A stretch of 64,000 nucleotides of DNA from Rhizobium sp. Root1334 (GTDB taxonomy: Bacteria > Pseudomonadota > Alphaproteobacteria > Rhizobiales > Rhizobiaceae), in assembly GCF_001426665.1 (NCBI RefSeq), contig NZ_LMEY01000012.1, positions 434,001 through 498,000 on the forward strand, written 5' to 3'. The position numbers and the translations under genes were made by a program. Under the pieces are notes generated by a model. The model did no database searches and was not told the origin of the DNA. It worked only from the letters and a program-made list of their open reading frames with translations. Shown here piece after piece: positions 34,335 to 44,342 of this stretch (the first letter of the stretch is position 1; every line of letters starts with the position of its first letter).

Positions 34335-36668
34335 TCAGAAGGACGACGAAATACCGAACTTGAGGTTCTGTACGCGGTCGAAATCTTCCTTGGCGATCGG
34401 GAACGCATAGTCGACGCGCAACGGACCAAAGGGCGATGCCCAGATCAGACCCAGACCGACAGATGCACGCAGCGAACTGTTGGTACCCTTGATCTGATCG
34501 TCAGCCGTCGTATCGACTTCGTTGCCATACAGTGTACCTGCATCTGCAAAGATTGCGCCGCGGAAACCGGCATCACGCGACACGAATGGCAGCGGGAACG
34601 TGGCTTCGGCAGAAGCTGTGAAGTAGGTCGTGCCGCCGATGGAGTCGCCGTACTTGCCGCTACGTGGGCCGATGCCGTTACGCTCGAAACCACGAATATC
34701 GTTCTGGCCCAACTGGAATTGGTCGAAGACTTCCATCTTGCCACCGGTGTTGAACACGTGGCCCGCGCTACCAGCAAGCGATGCGATGATATCGGCATCG
34801 TCGTTCACGGTATAGTACCACTTGGCCTTACCGGTCAGCTTGTAGAAATCGGAAGTACCACCAAGACCGGCATATTCCTGCGTTGCCGAAGCGAGAATGC
34901 CTTCGTGCGGCAAGTTCGCGTCATCAAGCGAATTATAGGTCAGCGTCTGCGAGATCGACGAACGTGTCCAAGGCGAGCCTCTGACCACACGGTCATACGG
35001 GCTCGACAGATCGGCTGTATCGCCGCTGTAGTCCATCTGCGTCAGGTTGTAACGGAATGTCGTCGATACACGCTCGGTGATCGGCGCCGTTACACGCAGG
35101 CTGAAGCCCTCGTCTTCATAGCTATAGTTGTCGTCATCATAGTCGTTTTCGTTCTTGAAGATATCGAAGCCAGCGGCCAAGCGATAACCAAGGAAATAGG
35201 GCTCGGTGAACGAAACGTTATAGGTACGGCTGTCTTCGCCACGGCCTGCAGCAAGACGGATGTACTGGCCACGGCCAAGGAAGTTCTTTTCCTCGATCGA
35301 AGCTTCCAGCAGGAAGCCGCCGCCGCTACCGGCCGAATAGCCGGCACCGATACCGAACGAACCGGTCGACTGGTCCTGCACATCAACGATGACGACGACG
35401 CGATCGGAAGCGCTACCAGGCTGGGTCGAGATATTGACGGTGGAGAAGTAACCAAGTGCATCCAGGCGGCGCTTGGCCGTCGTGATCATTTCCTGGTTGA
35501 ACGCATCGCCTTCACTCATGTCGAATTCGCGACGGATAACGTAATCACGCGTGCGCGTGTTGCCACGGATTTCGATGCGCTCGATATAGGCGCGCTCGCC
35601 CTGGTCAACAAGATAGTCAACAGCGATCGTACGGTTGCCAAAATCGCGGTTACCACGTGGCGTTACGCGAGCAAACGGATAGCCCTGCGATGCAACGCGC
35701 TTGGAAATCGCGGAAATGCTGTCCTGAACGTCCTTTGCCTTGTAGATTTTCCCTTCCGAGGTCCGTACGAGCCCCTTCAGTTCTTCGGCATTGACGCCCT
35801 CAACGGTCGATTCAACATTAACCGTTCCGAAGTCGTAGCGCTCGCCTTCTTCGACAGTGATCGTTACCGTGTATTCGTTGGTGGCTTCATCCAGCACCGC
35901 ATCCGAGGACACGACACGGAAATCGGCATAACCGCGGTTGTAATAGAACTGGCGCAGCAGCTCTTCGTCAGCGCGCAGCTTGTCGGCGTTATAAACGTCC
36001 TTGCGGTTCAGGAAGGAGAAGATTCCCGATTCCTTCGTCGAGATCACAGCCTCAAGACGGCCGTTGCTATAGGCATTGTTGCCGACAAAATTGATCGCAG
36101 TGATCTTGGTGCGATCGCCTTCATTGATAACAAAAGCCAGATTGACGCGGCCTTCCGCGATCGGAACCACCTGCGTTGTCACAGTCACATCTTCGCGGCC
36201 GATTCCAGCATAGGCATCCTTGATGGCCTGAATATCGGATTCGGCAGTCGCCTCGCTGTACGGACCGAGCGAACGCGTGCGAACGACCGCCTGCAGCTTG
36301 TCGTCCTTGATCTTGCGGTTACCGTTGAAGACAACCTGGTTGACCAGCTGGTTCTCGCTCACGGTGACGACGAGCGTGCCACCGGAGACATTGATGCTAA
36401 CATCAGAGAAATAGCCTGTGGAATAAAGACGCTTTACGGAAGAATCGATGTCGCCATTGCTGAAGCTTTTGCCGGGAACGATCGTGATGTTTGCACGGAC
36501 CGTCTCAGGGCTGACGCGGGTAGCGCCGCGCACTTCGACACGGTTGATCGTTGCAGCTTCAGCGACAGTCGCACTTGCAAGCGTTACGATGCCAGAGCCT
36601 GTTGCGACCATACTTGCAGACAGCGCAACCGCCGACACCGCGTTCAAAAATCTTGAACCAGCTTTCAT
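34335..36668 (-). CDS. bamA: Outer membrane protein assembly factor BamA
   Basis: Central subunit of the BAM complex, which folds beta-barrel proteins into the outer membrane. The 777-residue protein has a signal peptide (about 1-35), five POTRA domains (about 38-440; the first begins INRVEVRGATRVSPETVRANI) and a C-terminal 16-strand barrel with the VRGF-type motif present as DIRGFERNGIG near residue 650, and the terminal strand ending LKFGISSSF. It is preceded by a 247-base gap that probably carries its own (possibly envelope-stress-linked) promoter. It lies after the protease gene rseP and before lpxD, the usual order. Confidence 0.96.
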   Translation of the reverse strand: MKAGSRFLNAVSAVALSASMVATGSGIVTLASATVAEAATINRVEVRGATRVSPETVRANITIVPGKSFSNGDIDSSVKRLYSTGYFSDVSINVSGGTLVVTVSENQLVNQVVFNGNRKIKDDKLQAVVRTRSLGPYSEATAESDIQAIKDAYAGIGREDVTVTTQVVPIAEGRVNLAFVINEGDRTKITAINFVGNNAYSNGRLEAVISTKESGIFSFLNRKDVYNADKLRADEELLRQFYYNRGYADFRVVSSDAVLDEATNEYTVTITVEEGERYDFGTVNVESTVEGVNAEELKGLVRTSEGKIYKAKDVQDSISAISKRVASQGYPFARVTPRGNRDFGNRTIAVDYLVDQGERAYIERIEIRGNTRTRDYVIRREFDMSEGDAFNQEMITTAKRRLDALGYFSTVNISTQPGSASDRVVVIVDVQDQSTGSFGIGAGYSAGSGGGFLLEASIEEKNFLGRGQYIRLAAGRGEDSRTYNVSFTEPYFLGYRLAAGFDIFKNENDYDDDNYSYEDEGFSLRVTAPITERVSTTFRYNLTQMDYSGDTADLSSPYDRVVRGSPWTRSSISQTLTYNSLDDANLPHEGILASATQEYAGLGGTSDFYKLTGKAKWYYTVNDDADIIASLAGSAGHVFNTGGKMEVFDQFQLGQNDIRGFERNGIGPRSGKYGDSIGGTTYFTASAEATFPLPFVSRDAGFRGAIFADAGTLYGNEVDTTADDQIKGTNSSLRASVGLGLIWASPFGPLRVDYAFPIAKEDFDRVQNLKFGISSSF

Positions 36669-36915
36669 AAATCTTACCTTCTTCCAAATGCCCCGCAGCG
36701 AACTCGTACCGACTCCGGTCAGGTTGCCGTTTTAACCGCTTTTCCTATACAAGCAAGCCAGCTCGTTAATTTCTGTTTACTTCAATTGAAACCGTGTCCT
36801 AACGGCCACTACACAATTGCTTTATCGTAAACAAACCCTTTCAACCAACCCGTTGAAGTCTAAACGAAGCCGGTTCACTCTCCTGCGCCTGCATGTCCGC
36901 CGCAGGCCTGTAATA
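36669..36915. other. rseP-bamA intergenic region
   Basis: About 247 bases with no supported gene, AT-richer than the coding neighbours. Probably holds a bamA promoter; I could not define one with confidence. Confidence 0.4.
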
Positions 36916-38049
36916 TCAGCCTAAAAGCGAACTTATGTCGTTCCATGTGGCAAACACCATCAGCATCAACACCATGGCAAAACCGATCCGGAAAGCGACA
37001 TCCTGTGTACGCGGCCCCACCGGTTTGCCCCGAAGGGCCTCAACCGCATAAAACATCAGATGCCCGCCATCAAGTACGGGAACCGGCATTAGGTTAAGAA
37101 GTCCAATGGAAACTGACAGAACCGCCGCCAGCTGTAAAACGGCGGCGATACCGATCGTCGCCATCTGGCCGGAGGCCTGGGCAACCCGGATCGGACCACC
37201 CAGCTGATCCGCTTTCATACGGCCGGTCACGAGATTGGCAAGATAATTGAACGTACCGGTGACGATATGCCAGCTTTCGACGGCACCCTGCCCCACGGCC
37301 TCGAGCGGACCAAACGTTTCCAGACGGAAATTGCCGGTTTCCTGATTCGTCACGATACCGATAATGCCGAGTTCCATCTTGTTGCCGAACTGATCCGTGA
37401 TTTCGGTGCGCTCAGGCACCATAGGCAGATCCAGCAATTCGCCCTTGCGCTTGATCTGGATGGTGATCGGCGTTTCCGGACGGATACTGACATACCGACG
37501 CACATCATCGAAGGTGGTGACGTGCGCACCGTCGATGGCCACAAGCAGATCGCCCGGCAATACACCTGCCTTGGCGGCGGCACTGTTTTCCTTGACCTCG
37601 GCAACGACCGGATCCGCAACCGGCTTGCCATAGACCGTAAACAGCACGGCGAAGATAGCGATCGCGAGGATGAAATTGGCAATAGGCCCGGCAGCCACCG
37701 TGGCCGCCCGCTTCCAGACCTTTGCGCCCAGGAAGGTCCGGTCACGATCCTCGGCCGAATATTGTTCAAGCCGGCTGTAATCAGGAACGCTCGCAGCATC
37801 CTCGTCGCCGAAGAATTTCACATAGCCACCGAGCGGGACGGCGCAGAACTTCCAGCGTGTTCCATGCTTGTCGGTATAACCGAACAATTCCGGGCCAAAG
37901 CCGACTGAAAAGGCGAGGATGCGGATGCCGGACCAGCGGCCGACGAGATAGTGTCCCATCTCATGCACGAAGACGAGCAGCGTCAGCACCAGCAGGAACG
38001 GCACGATGTAGCCGGCAATCAGTTGAAGCGTATCGGCCAGGTAAGCCAT
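36916..38049 (-). CDS. rseP: Site-2 intramembrane zinc metalloprotease RseP
   Basis: Membrane-embedded M50 protease; in E. coli it cleaves RseA to release sigma-E and clears signal-peptide remnants. The 377-residue product has the zinc motif HEMGH at residues 29-33 in the first helix, one central PDZ domain (about 125-210, with AAKAGVLPGDLLVAIDG), and the C-terminal NLMPVPVLDGGHL motif supplying the third ligand. The length agrees with single-PDZ alphaproteobacterial members. It lies 28 bases after cdsA; substrates in this organism are unknown. Confidence 0.94.
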   Translation of the reverse strand: MAYLADTLQLIAGYIVPFLLVLTLLVFVHEMGHYLVGRWSGIRILAFSVGFGPELFGYTDKHGTRWKFCAVPLGGYVKFFGDEDAASVPDYSRLEQYSAEDRDRTFLGAKVWKRAATVAAGPIANFILAIAIFAVLFTVYGKPVADPVVAEVKENSAAAKAGVLPGDLLVAIDGAHVTTFDDVRRYVSIRPETPITIQIKRKGELLDLPMVPERTEITDQFGNKMELGIIGIVTNQETGNFRLETFGPLEAVGQGAVESWHIVTGTFNYLANLVTGRMKADQLGGPIRVAQASGQMATIGIAAVLQLAAVLSVSIGLLNLMPVPVLDGGHLMFYAVEALRGKPVGPRTQDVAFRIGFAMVLMLMVFATWNDISSLLG

Positions 38050-38077
38050 AAGGTCCTCGATCAGCTATGCGGGCGTT

Positions 38078-38911
38078 TTACGGCGCCAAAAGGATTGCCC
38101 CCAGGGGCACATTCTGTCCACCGGTGGACATGACTTGCACCAAAGCAATCAAAAGCGCGGCAAAACAGGCAAAAACAAGTCCATCGACGCGGTCCATAAC
38201 GCCGCCATGCCCGGGAATGAGCTTGCTCGAATCCTTCACTCCGAACCGGCGCTTGATGTAGGATTCGAACAGATCGCCGATCTGGCTGGACACCGAGAGC
38301 GCCAGCGCCAGAAGCGGAATACGCACATCGTTCAGTGGAAAATAACTCATGAACACTGCGACGCCGGCGATTACCCCACAGATGGTACCGCCGATTGCGC
38401 CAGACCATGTTTTTCCGGGCGAGATGCGCGGTGCGAGCTTCGGCCCGCCGATCGCCCTGCCGGTGAAATAGGCTAGGATATCGGTTGCCCAGACCACGGC
38501 GAAGATGAAGATCATGGCGATCAGCCCGATATCGCTCTCGCCACGTATGGCCGAGAGCGAAATGCCCGTCAGGCCGGCATAGACGATACCACCCGGCAGC
38601 CACCAGGTGCCGCCCCGCAAAAACACCCAGAGGGCTGCGACGGCCGCAAACCCGGCCAGCACGAGCAGAGTGACATGAGCGCCATCAAACAGAATGAGCC
38701 CGGAAATCACCGCCTGTGACAACCAGCCGAAAGCGTTGCCCTGGAAATCACGTTCGGCAAGCCGGGTGATCGTCGACCATTCATAATAGACAAGCACTGC
38801 AATCGCCACGGCGAGAAGCTCGAACACGGTTCCACCGGCCCAGGTCGCACCGAGGGTGACTATGGCAAGAATGATACCGGAGATGATGCGCAGTCGCAGT
38901 TCGCTCTGCAT
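38078..38911 (-). CDS. cdsA: Phosphatidate cytidylyltransferase
   Basis: Makes CDP-diacylglycerol from phosphatidic acid and CTP, the branch point of phospholipid synthesis. The ATG at 38911 shares its A with the uppS TGA stop, giving 277 residues. About eight hydrophobic segments are followed by the C-terminal signature FESYIKRRFGVKDSSKLIPGHGGVMDRVDG, which matches the CdsA motif. An upstream extension to 39019 lies inside uppS and is rejected. The uppS-cdsA overlap implies coupled translation. Confidence 0.95.
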   Translation of the reverse strand: MQSELRLRIISGIILAIVTLGATWAGGTVFELLAVAIAVLVYYEWSTITRLAERDFQGNAFGWLSQAVISGLILFDGAHVTLLVLAGFAAVAALWVFLRGGTWWLPGGIVYAGLTGISLSAIRGESDIGLIAMIFIFAVVWATDILAYFTGRAIGGPKLAPRISPGKTWSGAIGGTICGVIAGVAVFMSYFPLNDVRIPLLALALSVSSQIGDLFESYIKRRFGVKDSSKLIPGHGGVMDRVDGLVFACFAALLIALVQVMSTGGQNVPLGAILLAP

Positions 38912-39654
38912 CAGGAACCAACCGCAAGCGTCGGCTGCGACAGACCACCAAACCGGCGCTCCCGTCCGGCATAGGTTTTCAGCGCATTGAGGAAGACTTC
39001 GCGGTTGAAGTCTGGCCAAAGCTCGGGAACAAACAACAATTCGGAATAGGCGGCCTGCCAGAGCAGGAAATTGGACAGCCGCTCCTCGCCACTGGTACGC
39101 AGGACAAGATCAGGGTCAGGAATGCCGGCCGTATCGAGCTTGCTGGCTATGCGCTCCGGCGTGATCTGATCGGCCGTCAATCGCCCCTGGGCGACATCAA
39201 CCGCCAAAGCCTGCACGGCGCGGGTCATTTCATCGCGGGAGCCGTAGTTGAAGGCGATAACCAGTGTGATACCCGTATTGTTGCGCGTCGTATCCTCTGC
39301 CTCCAGAAGCAGAGGCAGGATATCGCCGCGGAGATTGTTCCTGTCGCCGATCACCCGGATGCGAACATTCTGCTTATGCAGGTCCGCCAGGTCGCGCCGG
39401 ATGAAGGCTTTGAGCAGCCCCATCAAATCGGAGACTTCCGCCTCAGGCCTGCTCCAGTTTTCCGATGAAAAAGCAAAGAGCGTCAGGTAACGGATGCCGG
39501 CCTCGCCCGCAGTACGAACGGCCTCACGCACCGATTCAACGCCCTTGCGATGCCCCATCGTTCGCGGCAGCCCGCGCGAATTGGCCCAGCGTCCGTTGCC
39601 ATCCATGATGATGGCAACGTGCGTGGGAACATTTCTAAGCAATGGGTTTGACAT
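38911..39654 (-). CDS. uppS: Undecaprenyl diphosphate synthase
   Basis: cis-Prenyltransferase that makes the C55 lipid carrier for peptidoglycan and O-antigen. The 247-residue product starts with [18 protein letters not shown] (catalytic Asp18), then [26 protein letters not shown], and the C-terminal [25 protein letters not shown], all diagnostic. It is located between frr (37-base gap) and cdsA (one-base overlap). Confidence 0.96.
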   Translation of the reverse strand: MSNPLLRNVPTHVAIIMDGNGRWANSRGLPRTMGHRKGVESVREAVRTAGEAGIRYLTLFAFSSENWSRPEAEVSDLMGLLKAFIRRDLADLHKQNVRIRVIGDRNNLRGDILPLLLEAEDTTRNNTGITLVIAFNYGSRDEMTRAVQALAVDVAQGRLTADQITPERIASKLDTAGIPDPDLVLRTSGEERLSNFLLWQAAYSELLFVPELWPDFNREVFLNALKTYAGRERRFGGLSQPTLAVGS

Positions 39655-39691
39655 CGGTGACCCGAAAAACAGAGACTCGGAAAAAGACAGA

Positions 39692-40252
39692 CTAGACCTG
39701 CATGATTTCCTTTTCCTTATCGCCGAGCAAGCGGTCGATGTCGGAAATCATCTCATCTGTCATTTTCTGGACCTTTTCGGACTGGCTGCGGCTGACATCC
39801 TGACCGATATCGCCATCCTTTTCGGCTTTTTTCAGACTATCCATACCATCGCGGCGCACGTTGCGCACGGCGACCTTGGCTTTTTCGCTATAGTCATGCG
39901 CAACCTTTACCAGCGACTTGCGGCGCTCTTCGTTCAGTTCCGGCAGCGGAATGCGCAGGTTCTGGCCATCAACGATCGGGTTGAGGCCGAGATTCGATTC
40001 CCGGATGGCGCGATCGACAGCATTGACCATCGACTTGTCCCAGATGGAAACACCGAGCATACGGGCTTCCGGAACCGTAATATTGGCAACCTGGTTCAGC
40101 GGCACGCGTGAACCATAGGCTTCCACCATGACCGGATCGAGCACGTTGGCCGATGCGCGTCCCGTGCGCAGCGATGCGATATCGCTCTTGAACGCGGTGA
40201 TGGCGCCATCCATGCGGCGCTTCAGGTCACTCAGGTCAATACCTTCACTCAT
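39692..40252 (-). CDS. frr: Ribosome recycling factor
   Basis: With EF-G it splits post-termination ribosomes. The 186-residue product is full length and contains the conserved [20 protein letters not shown] and the [17 protein letters not shown] and [18 protein letters not shown] segments. It lies 51 bases after pyrH and is part of the widespread pyrH-frr-uppS-cdsA order. Confidence 0.97.
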   Translation of the reverse strand: MSEGIDLSDLKRRMDGAITAFKSDIASLRTGRASANVLDPVMVEAYGSRVPLNQVANITVPEARMLGVSIWDKSMVNAVDRAIRESNLGLNPIVDGQNLRIPLPELNEERRKSLVKVAHDYSEKAKVAVRNVRRDGMDSLKKAEKDGDIGQDVSRSQSEKVQKMTDEMISDIDRLLGDKEKEIMQV

Positions 40253-40303
40253 GGATCAAACTCCCGTTTTATCGCGACAGTCTTACGACCGCCCTTTAAC
40301 TGC

Positions 40304-41026
40304 TCAATTGTCTGTAACGATGGTCGCCCGGCCGCCGCCGGTCAAGATTTCCGCAAACCCGCCCTTCTCGTGGATCGAGAAGACGATGATCGGGATGCTG
40401 TTTTCGCGCGCCAGCGCCACGGCTGCAACGTCCATGACCGCGAGCCCCTTTTGCAGGACTTCGCTGTGTGTCAGGCGATCGAAGCGGGTGGCCGTCGGAT
40501 CCTTCTTCGGATCGGCGGTGTAAATGCCGTCAACCTGCGTGCCCTTGAAGATCGCTTCTGCACCCATTTCCGCAGCGCGCAGTGCGGCTGCCGAATCGGT
40601 GGTGAAGAAGGGATTGCCGGTGCCGCCTGCAAAGATCACCACACGTCCCTGAGACAGGTGAAACAGCGTGGCGCGCTGCGAGAAGCTTTCACAGATTTCC
40701 GGCATGGCGATAGCCGATAGAACAACAGTATCGACGTCGAGTTTGCGCAGGGAGGTCGCCAGCGCCAGCGCGTTGATGATGGTCGCCAGCATGCCCATGT
40801 GATCGCCGGTCACCCGATCGCCGCCCTTGGAGGCAACCGCAACACCGCGAAAGATGTTCCCGCCGCCGACGACGACCCCGACTTCGACGCCCATGGCGCG
40901 AGCTTCGGCAATGTCGGAGGCAATCCGGTCAGCGACCGCGACATCAATCCCGAACCCCTGGTTGCCCATCAGCGCTTCGCCCGAGGCCTTCAACAGCACA
41001 CGTTTGTAGAGAGGTTCGGCCGGCAT
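40304..41026 (-). CDS. pyrH: Uridylate kinase
   Basis: Hexameric bacterial UMP kinase, makes UDP from UMP; usually activated by GTP and inhibited by UTP. From ATG 41026, which has AGGAG five bases upstream, the protein has 240 residues with RVLLKASGEALMG at the P-loop-like start, GGGNIFRG, DHMGMLATIINALAL and FAGGTGNPFFTTDSAAALRA motifs. An upstream extension to 41050 is unlikely. A symmetrical eight-base hairpin lies about 20 bases upstream of the start codon. Confidence 0.96.
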   Translation of the reverse strand: MPAEPLYKRVLLKASGEALMGNQGFGIDVAVADRIASDIAEARAMGVEVGVVVGGGNIFRGVAVASKGGDRVTGDHMGMLATIINALALATSLRKLDVDTVVLSAIAMPEICESFSQRATLFHLSQGRVVIFAGGTGNPFFTTDSAAALRAAEMGAEAIFKGTQVDGIYTADPKKDPTATRFDRLTHSEVLQKGLAVMDVAAVALARENSIPIIVFSIHEKGGFAEILTGGGRATIVTDN

Positions 41027-41046
41027 CGTCACTCCTGTCCAAGAAG

Positions 41047-41067
41047 GCACATATGCAAGATATGTGC
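41047..41067. repeat. Perfect hairpin in the pyrH leader
   Basis: GCACATAT (41047-41054) and ATATGTGC (41060-41067) form an eight-base inverted repeat around a five-base loop, 20 bases upstream of the pyrH ATG and just before its ribosome site. It could be an mRNA stem-loop or a dimeric protein operator. Confidence 0.6.
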
Positions 41068-41160
41068 TTAAACTGATCTGTTCATCCCTGCGCGGCCGAT
41101 ATCATCCGGATATTCCCCGAAGGAGCCTGCGCCAATGTGATGATGATGCCGGATACACGA

Positions 41161-41188
41161 AGGGCACCGCGTTGTCACGCGATGCCCT
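41161..41188 (-). terminator. Possible terminator after tsf
   Basis: Arms of eleven bases with one mismatch form a GC-rich stem 28 bases after the tsf stop. The T-rich side is on the plus strand and only a weak T-stretch follows on the minus strand, so function as a tsf terminator is uncertain. Confidence 0.4.
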
Positions 41189-41215
41189 TTTGTTTTCCCA
41201 ATCAGGATGAAGAAA

Positions 41216-42142
41216 TCAGCCCTTGGCGACAGCCGCAACTTCGGCTGCGAAGTCGGATTCTTCCTTTTCGACGCCTTCGCCGAGAAGCAGGCGGGCCATG
41301 CCGACAACTTCGATCGGGGCACCAACGGTCTTTTCAGCTTCCTTGACGGCAGCTTCGACGGTCAGGTCGGGGTTCATGACGAAAGCCTGCGACAGAAGTG
41401 CGACTTCTTCGAAGAACTTGCGCATGCGACCTTCGACCATCTTTTCGATGATCGCTTCCGGCTTGCCGGATTCGCGGGCCTGCTCGATGAAGATGTTGCG
41501 TTCGCGTTCTGCAACAGAAGCGTCAACTTCCGTCGAACGGATGGCCAGTGGGTTGGTCGCTGCAATGTGCATGGCAACCTGGCGACCGATGGCGTTCAGG
41601 GCATCCTTGTCGCCGGTCGACTTCAGCGCGACGAGAACGCCGAGCTTGCCGAGGCCGTCAGCAACGGAATTGTGGATGTAGGTGGCAACAACACCGTCTT
41701 CGACCGACAGCAGGGCCGAACGGCGCAGAGCCATGTTCTCGCCGATCGTTGCGATCGCGTCGGTGATGCTCTCAGCGACCGACTTGCCGGTTGCCGGATA
41801 GGTCGTTGCGCTGATGGTTTCGACGGTACCGTCCGTGCCGACTGCAACAGCTGCAACGCCACGAACCAGATCCTGGAAGGCATCGTTACGAGCAACGAAG
41901 TCGGTTTCGGAGTTCAGCTCGATAACAACAGCCTTGGTGCCGCTGCTGGCGATGCCGACGAGGCCTTCAGCTGCTGCGCGGCCCGACTTCTTGTCGGCCT
42001 TGGCGATGCCCTTGGCGCGCAGCCAGTCGATCGCGGCTTCCATGTCGCCATTGGTTTCGCCGAGGGCCTTCTTGCAATCCATCATGCCTGCGCCGGTCTT
42101 TTCGCGCAGTTCCTTCACCATTGCTGCAGTAATAGTGCTCAT
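41216..42142 (-). CDS. tsf: Elongation factor Ts
   Basis: Nucleotide exchange factor for EF-Tu. The ATG at 42142 gives [27 protein letters not shown], the canonical N-terminal UBA-like domain, and 308 residues in total. The core contains the TDFVARND signature. The reading frame continues upstream to 42316 but this part lies in the rpsB-tsf spacer and has no similarity. The rpsB-tsf pairing is conserved, here with an unusually structured 256-base spacer. Confidence 0.97.
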   Translation of the reverse strand: MSTITAAMVKELREKTGAGMMDCKKALGETNGDMEAAIDWLRAKGIAKADKKSGRAAAEGLVGIASSGTKAVVIELNSETDFVARNDAFQDLVRGVAAVAVGTDGTVETISATTYPATGKSVAESITDAIATIGENMALRRSALLSVEDGVVATYIHNSVADGLGKLGVLVALKSTGDKDALNAIGRQVAMHIAATNPLAIRSTEVDASVAERERNIFIEQARESGKPEAIIEKMVEGRMRKFFEEVALLSQAFVMNPDLTVEAAVKEAEKTVGAPIEVVGMARLLLGEGVEKEESDFAAEVAAVAKG

Positions 42143-42315
42143 CTTTTTTGCCTCTTCGTTTTGTTCGGCTGGTGCGCTGCCAGAAAGCCGGCGCGATACC
42201 AGGAGGATGTGGCAGGGCATGACCCCTGAATGTGACATCGTGATGAAAGGGTCCATCACGGTGGTAGGCATCGTGACAACCAGTGCCTCATGGGCCGGTT
42301 CGATGCAAAAGAACA

Positions 42316-42347
42316 AGGCCGTTCACTTTTTCAGTCGTAAACGGCCT
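42316..42347 (-). terminator. Stem-loop (possible attenuator) between rpsB and tsf
   Basis: AGGCCGTT (42316-42323) pairs with AACGGCCT (42340-42347) in the spacer between the two genes. A further GGCGG/CCGCC stem lies directly after the rpsB stop. On the minus strand a weak T-containing stretch follows, so partial termination that lowers tsf relative to rpsB is possible. Confidence 0.5.
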
Positions 42348-42398
42348 CGTCCTGATCTTGTCTAAAGGAGCGGCGGTGTTATCCGCCGTCCCGCCTTA

Positions 42399-43166
42399 TC
42401 AGGCTTCAGCGGCTTCTTCGAGAGCCGGCTCAAGCGGCAGATCGGAAGAGGCGCCGAGGTCGCGGCCCGACGAGCTCTGCTGACGGGCGATGCCGTCGAG
42501 GGCTGCACGCGAGATCAGATCGCAATAGAGCGAGATCGCACGCGAAGCGTCGTCGTTGCCGGGGATCGGGAAGTCGATACGGTCCGGGTCGCAGTTCGAA
42601 TCGATGATCGCAACAACCGGGATGCCGAGACGCTTTGCTTCGTCGATAGCAATCGATTCCTTGTTGGTGTCGATGATGAACATCAGGTCCGGAACGCCGC
42701 CCATATCGCGGATACCGCCCAGTGCGCGGTTCAGCTTTTCGCGTTCGCGCTCAAGGTTCAGGCGTTCCTTCTTGGAATAGCCCGAGCCTTCCGAAGCGAG
42801 GATTTCGTCGAGCTTGCGCAGGCGCTGGATCGAGTTCGAAATCGTCTTCCAGTTGGTCATCATGCCGCCGAGCCAGCGGGCATTGACGTAGTACTGGGCC
42901 GAACGCTTGGCAGCGTCGGCGATGATTTCGGATGCCTGGCGCTTGGTGCCGACGAACAGAACGCGGCCACCCTTGGCAACCGTGTCGCTGACAACCTGCA
43001 GCGCGCGCGACAGCAACGGAACGGTCTGTGCGAGGTCGATGATGTGAACGTTCGAACGATCGCCGAAGATGTACGGCTTCATTTTCGGGTTCCAGCGGTG
43101 AGTCTGGTGACCGAAGTGAACGCCAGCTTCCAGAAGCTGACGCATGCTAAAATCAGGCAATGCCAT
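42399..43166 (-). CDS. rpsB: 30S ribosomal protein S2
   Basis: Ribosomal protein at the back of the 30S head-body junction. The 255-residue product starts [33 protein letters not shown], the S2 signature, and has the second signature around [36 protein letters not shown]. The ATG at 43166 has GGAG nine bases upstream; a frame extension to 43229 is rejected. A leader of nearly 200 bases with GC-rich stems separates it from eipB and might carry autoregulation, as S2 does in other bacteria. Confidence 0.97.
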   Translation of the reverse strand: MALPDFSMRQLLEAGVHFGHQTHRWNPKMKPYIFGDRSNVHIIDLAQTVPLLSRALQVVSDTVAKGGRVLFVGTKRQASEIIADAAKRSAQYYVNARWLGGMMTNWKTISNSIQRLRKLDEILASEGSGYSKKERLNLEREREKLNRALGGIRDMGGVPDLMFIIDTNKESIAIDEAKRLGIPVVAIIDSNCDPDRIDFPIPGNDDASRAISLYCDLISRAALDGIARQQSSSGRDLGASSDLPLEPALEEAAEA

Positions 43167-43360
43167 GCCTTTTCTCCTTTTCCGGTTGAACCTCCGCAAG
43201 GCAAACAGCACTTTCTTCGAAAGCGCCACCGGGTGGAACTGCCCGGATTTCTCCCGGACGGTCCCAAACCTTACGTGTGGAATGCGGTGCCCTTACCCCT
43301 TGGCGCCCGATAAATCAAGGGCAAACGAAGAAAATAGCAGCAGCGGGCGGCCGTTCTGAC

Positions 43361-44188
43361 CTACTTGCACTTTTCCTGCTTGAAGATTTCCAGATCGGCG
43401 AGCTTGCCCGACAGGACGAAATCGCCGTAATCCATGGTCAGGTCACGGGTGATACCGTTTTCATAGAGTTTGAACTCCATGCGGTAGATCGGCAGCGCGT
43501 CACCGGTCGCGTTGTCGTTGAAATAGGAAATGGTCACCGGCCAATAGGGCTTTCCCGCCACGGCCACTGCCTTATCAGCGTCGGCATCACCAGCCGTTGC
43601 CTTCTGCGGCTTGCCGATCATGGTGGTGGTGATCAGCGTCTTGTCGCCAGCATCGGAGCCGTCGAAGATACGCGATTCAAACAGCGTCTCGCCCTTCTTT
43701 GCCCGGTCGATGACATCGAGCATGTGCTCAGTCGGAAACAGGCCCTGGGCAAGATCGACCTTACGCTTGTCGGGCGAGGTCAGGTCGACGGTCAGCCCTT
43801 GCTTGGCCTCATGGGCAGAGCCGCGCACTTCCTTGTCGAGCTTCTCGTCGGTGAACGAGCGCGTCAAGAAGCGGAAGTTTCCGTTTTTCAGGTCCTCGTA
43901 AGTGGTCGTCTGCTGGTCCGTCAGCTTGACCTCTTCACCCGTATCCACCTTGGTGACAAACCGGAAACTGACGGTATAGCCCTCGCAGGCCGAGCCATTG
44001 AATTCATAGACCATGCGGCCGTACATTCCGGAAATTCCGGAGCGCTCCGATGCGTCCTTGAGTTCCAGATCGTAGACAGCGCGGTGAGGCACCAGGATGT
44101 TGGCTGACGCAGCGGAAGCGCCGCCGACCGTCATACCCGATAAACACGCCCATGCCAGGATGGCAGAGGCAAAGCTTGAACGAAACAT
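43361..44188 (-). CDS. eipB: Cell envelope integrity protein EipB (DUF1849)
   Basis: EipB is a periplasmic spiral beta-sheet protein needed for envelope integrity and, in Brucella, for virulence. The ATG at 44188 lies seven bases after AGGAGG and gives 275 residues with a signal peptide (cleavage near ASAASA, about residue 28). Two cysteines, one in FNGSACEGYTV and one two residues from the end in QEKCK, match the disulfide pair that links the ends of the sheet in Brucella EipB. It is upstream of rpsB in the same orientation and divergent from ridA. Confidence 0.85.
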   Translation of the reverse strand: MFRSSFASAILAWACLSGMTVGGASAASANILVPHRAVYDLELKDASERSGISGMYGRMVYEFNGSACEGYTVSFRFVTKVDTGEEVKLTDQQTTTYEDLKNGNFRFLTRSFTDEKLDKEVRGSAHEAKQGLTVDLTSPDKRKVDLAQGLFPTEHMLDVIDRAKKGETLFESRIFDGSDAGDKTLITTTMIGKPQKATAGDADADKAVAVAGKPYWPVTISYFNDNATGDALPIYRMEFKLYENGITRDLTMDYGDFVLSGKLADLEIFKQEKCK

Positions 44189-44342
44189 CCGTTTCCTCCT
44201 GTTGGATTCGCTGCCGATGCTATAAGAACACATCAGGCAAAAGCGAGGCATCAATGTTCAAGATGCAGTATTTTACCACTTCATGAAACATGCTGTGCAT
44301 GCAGCATTTGACGGCAAAACACAACAATGACCGGAGTTATCC

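Noticed and set aside
34257-36656. Plus-strand open frame of 799 codons opposite bamA
   Set aside because: Shadow of bamA codon bias; no recognisable family and it would also run across lpxD and bamA ends.
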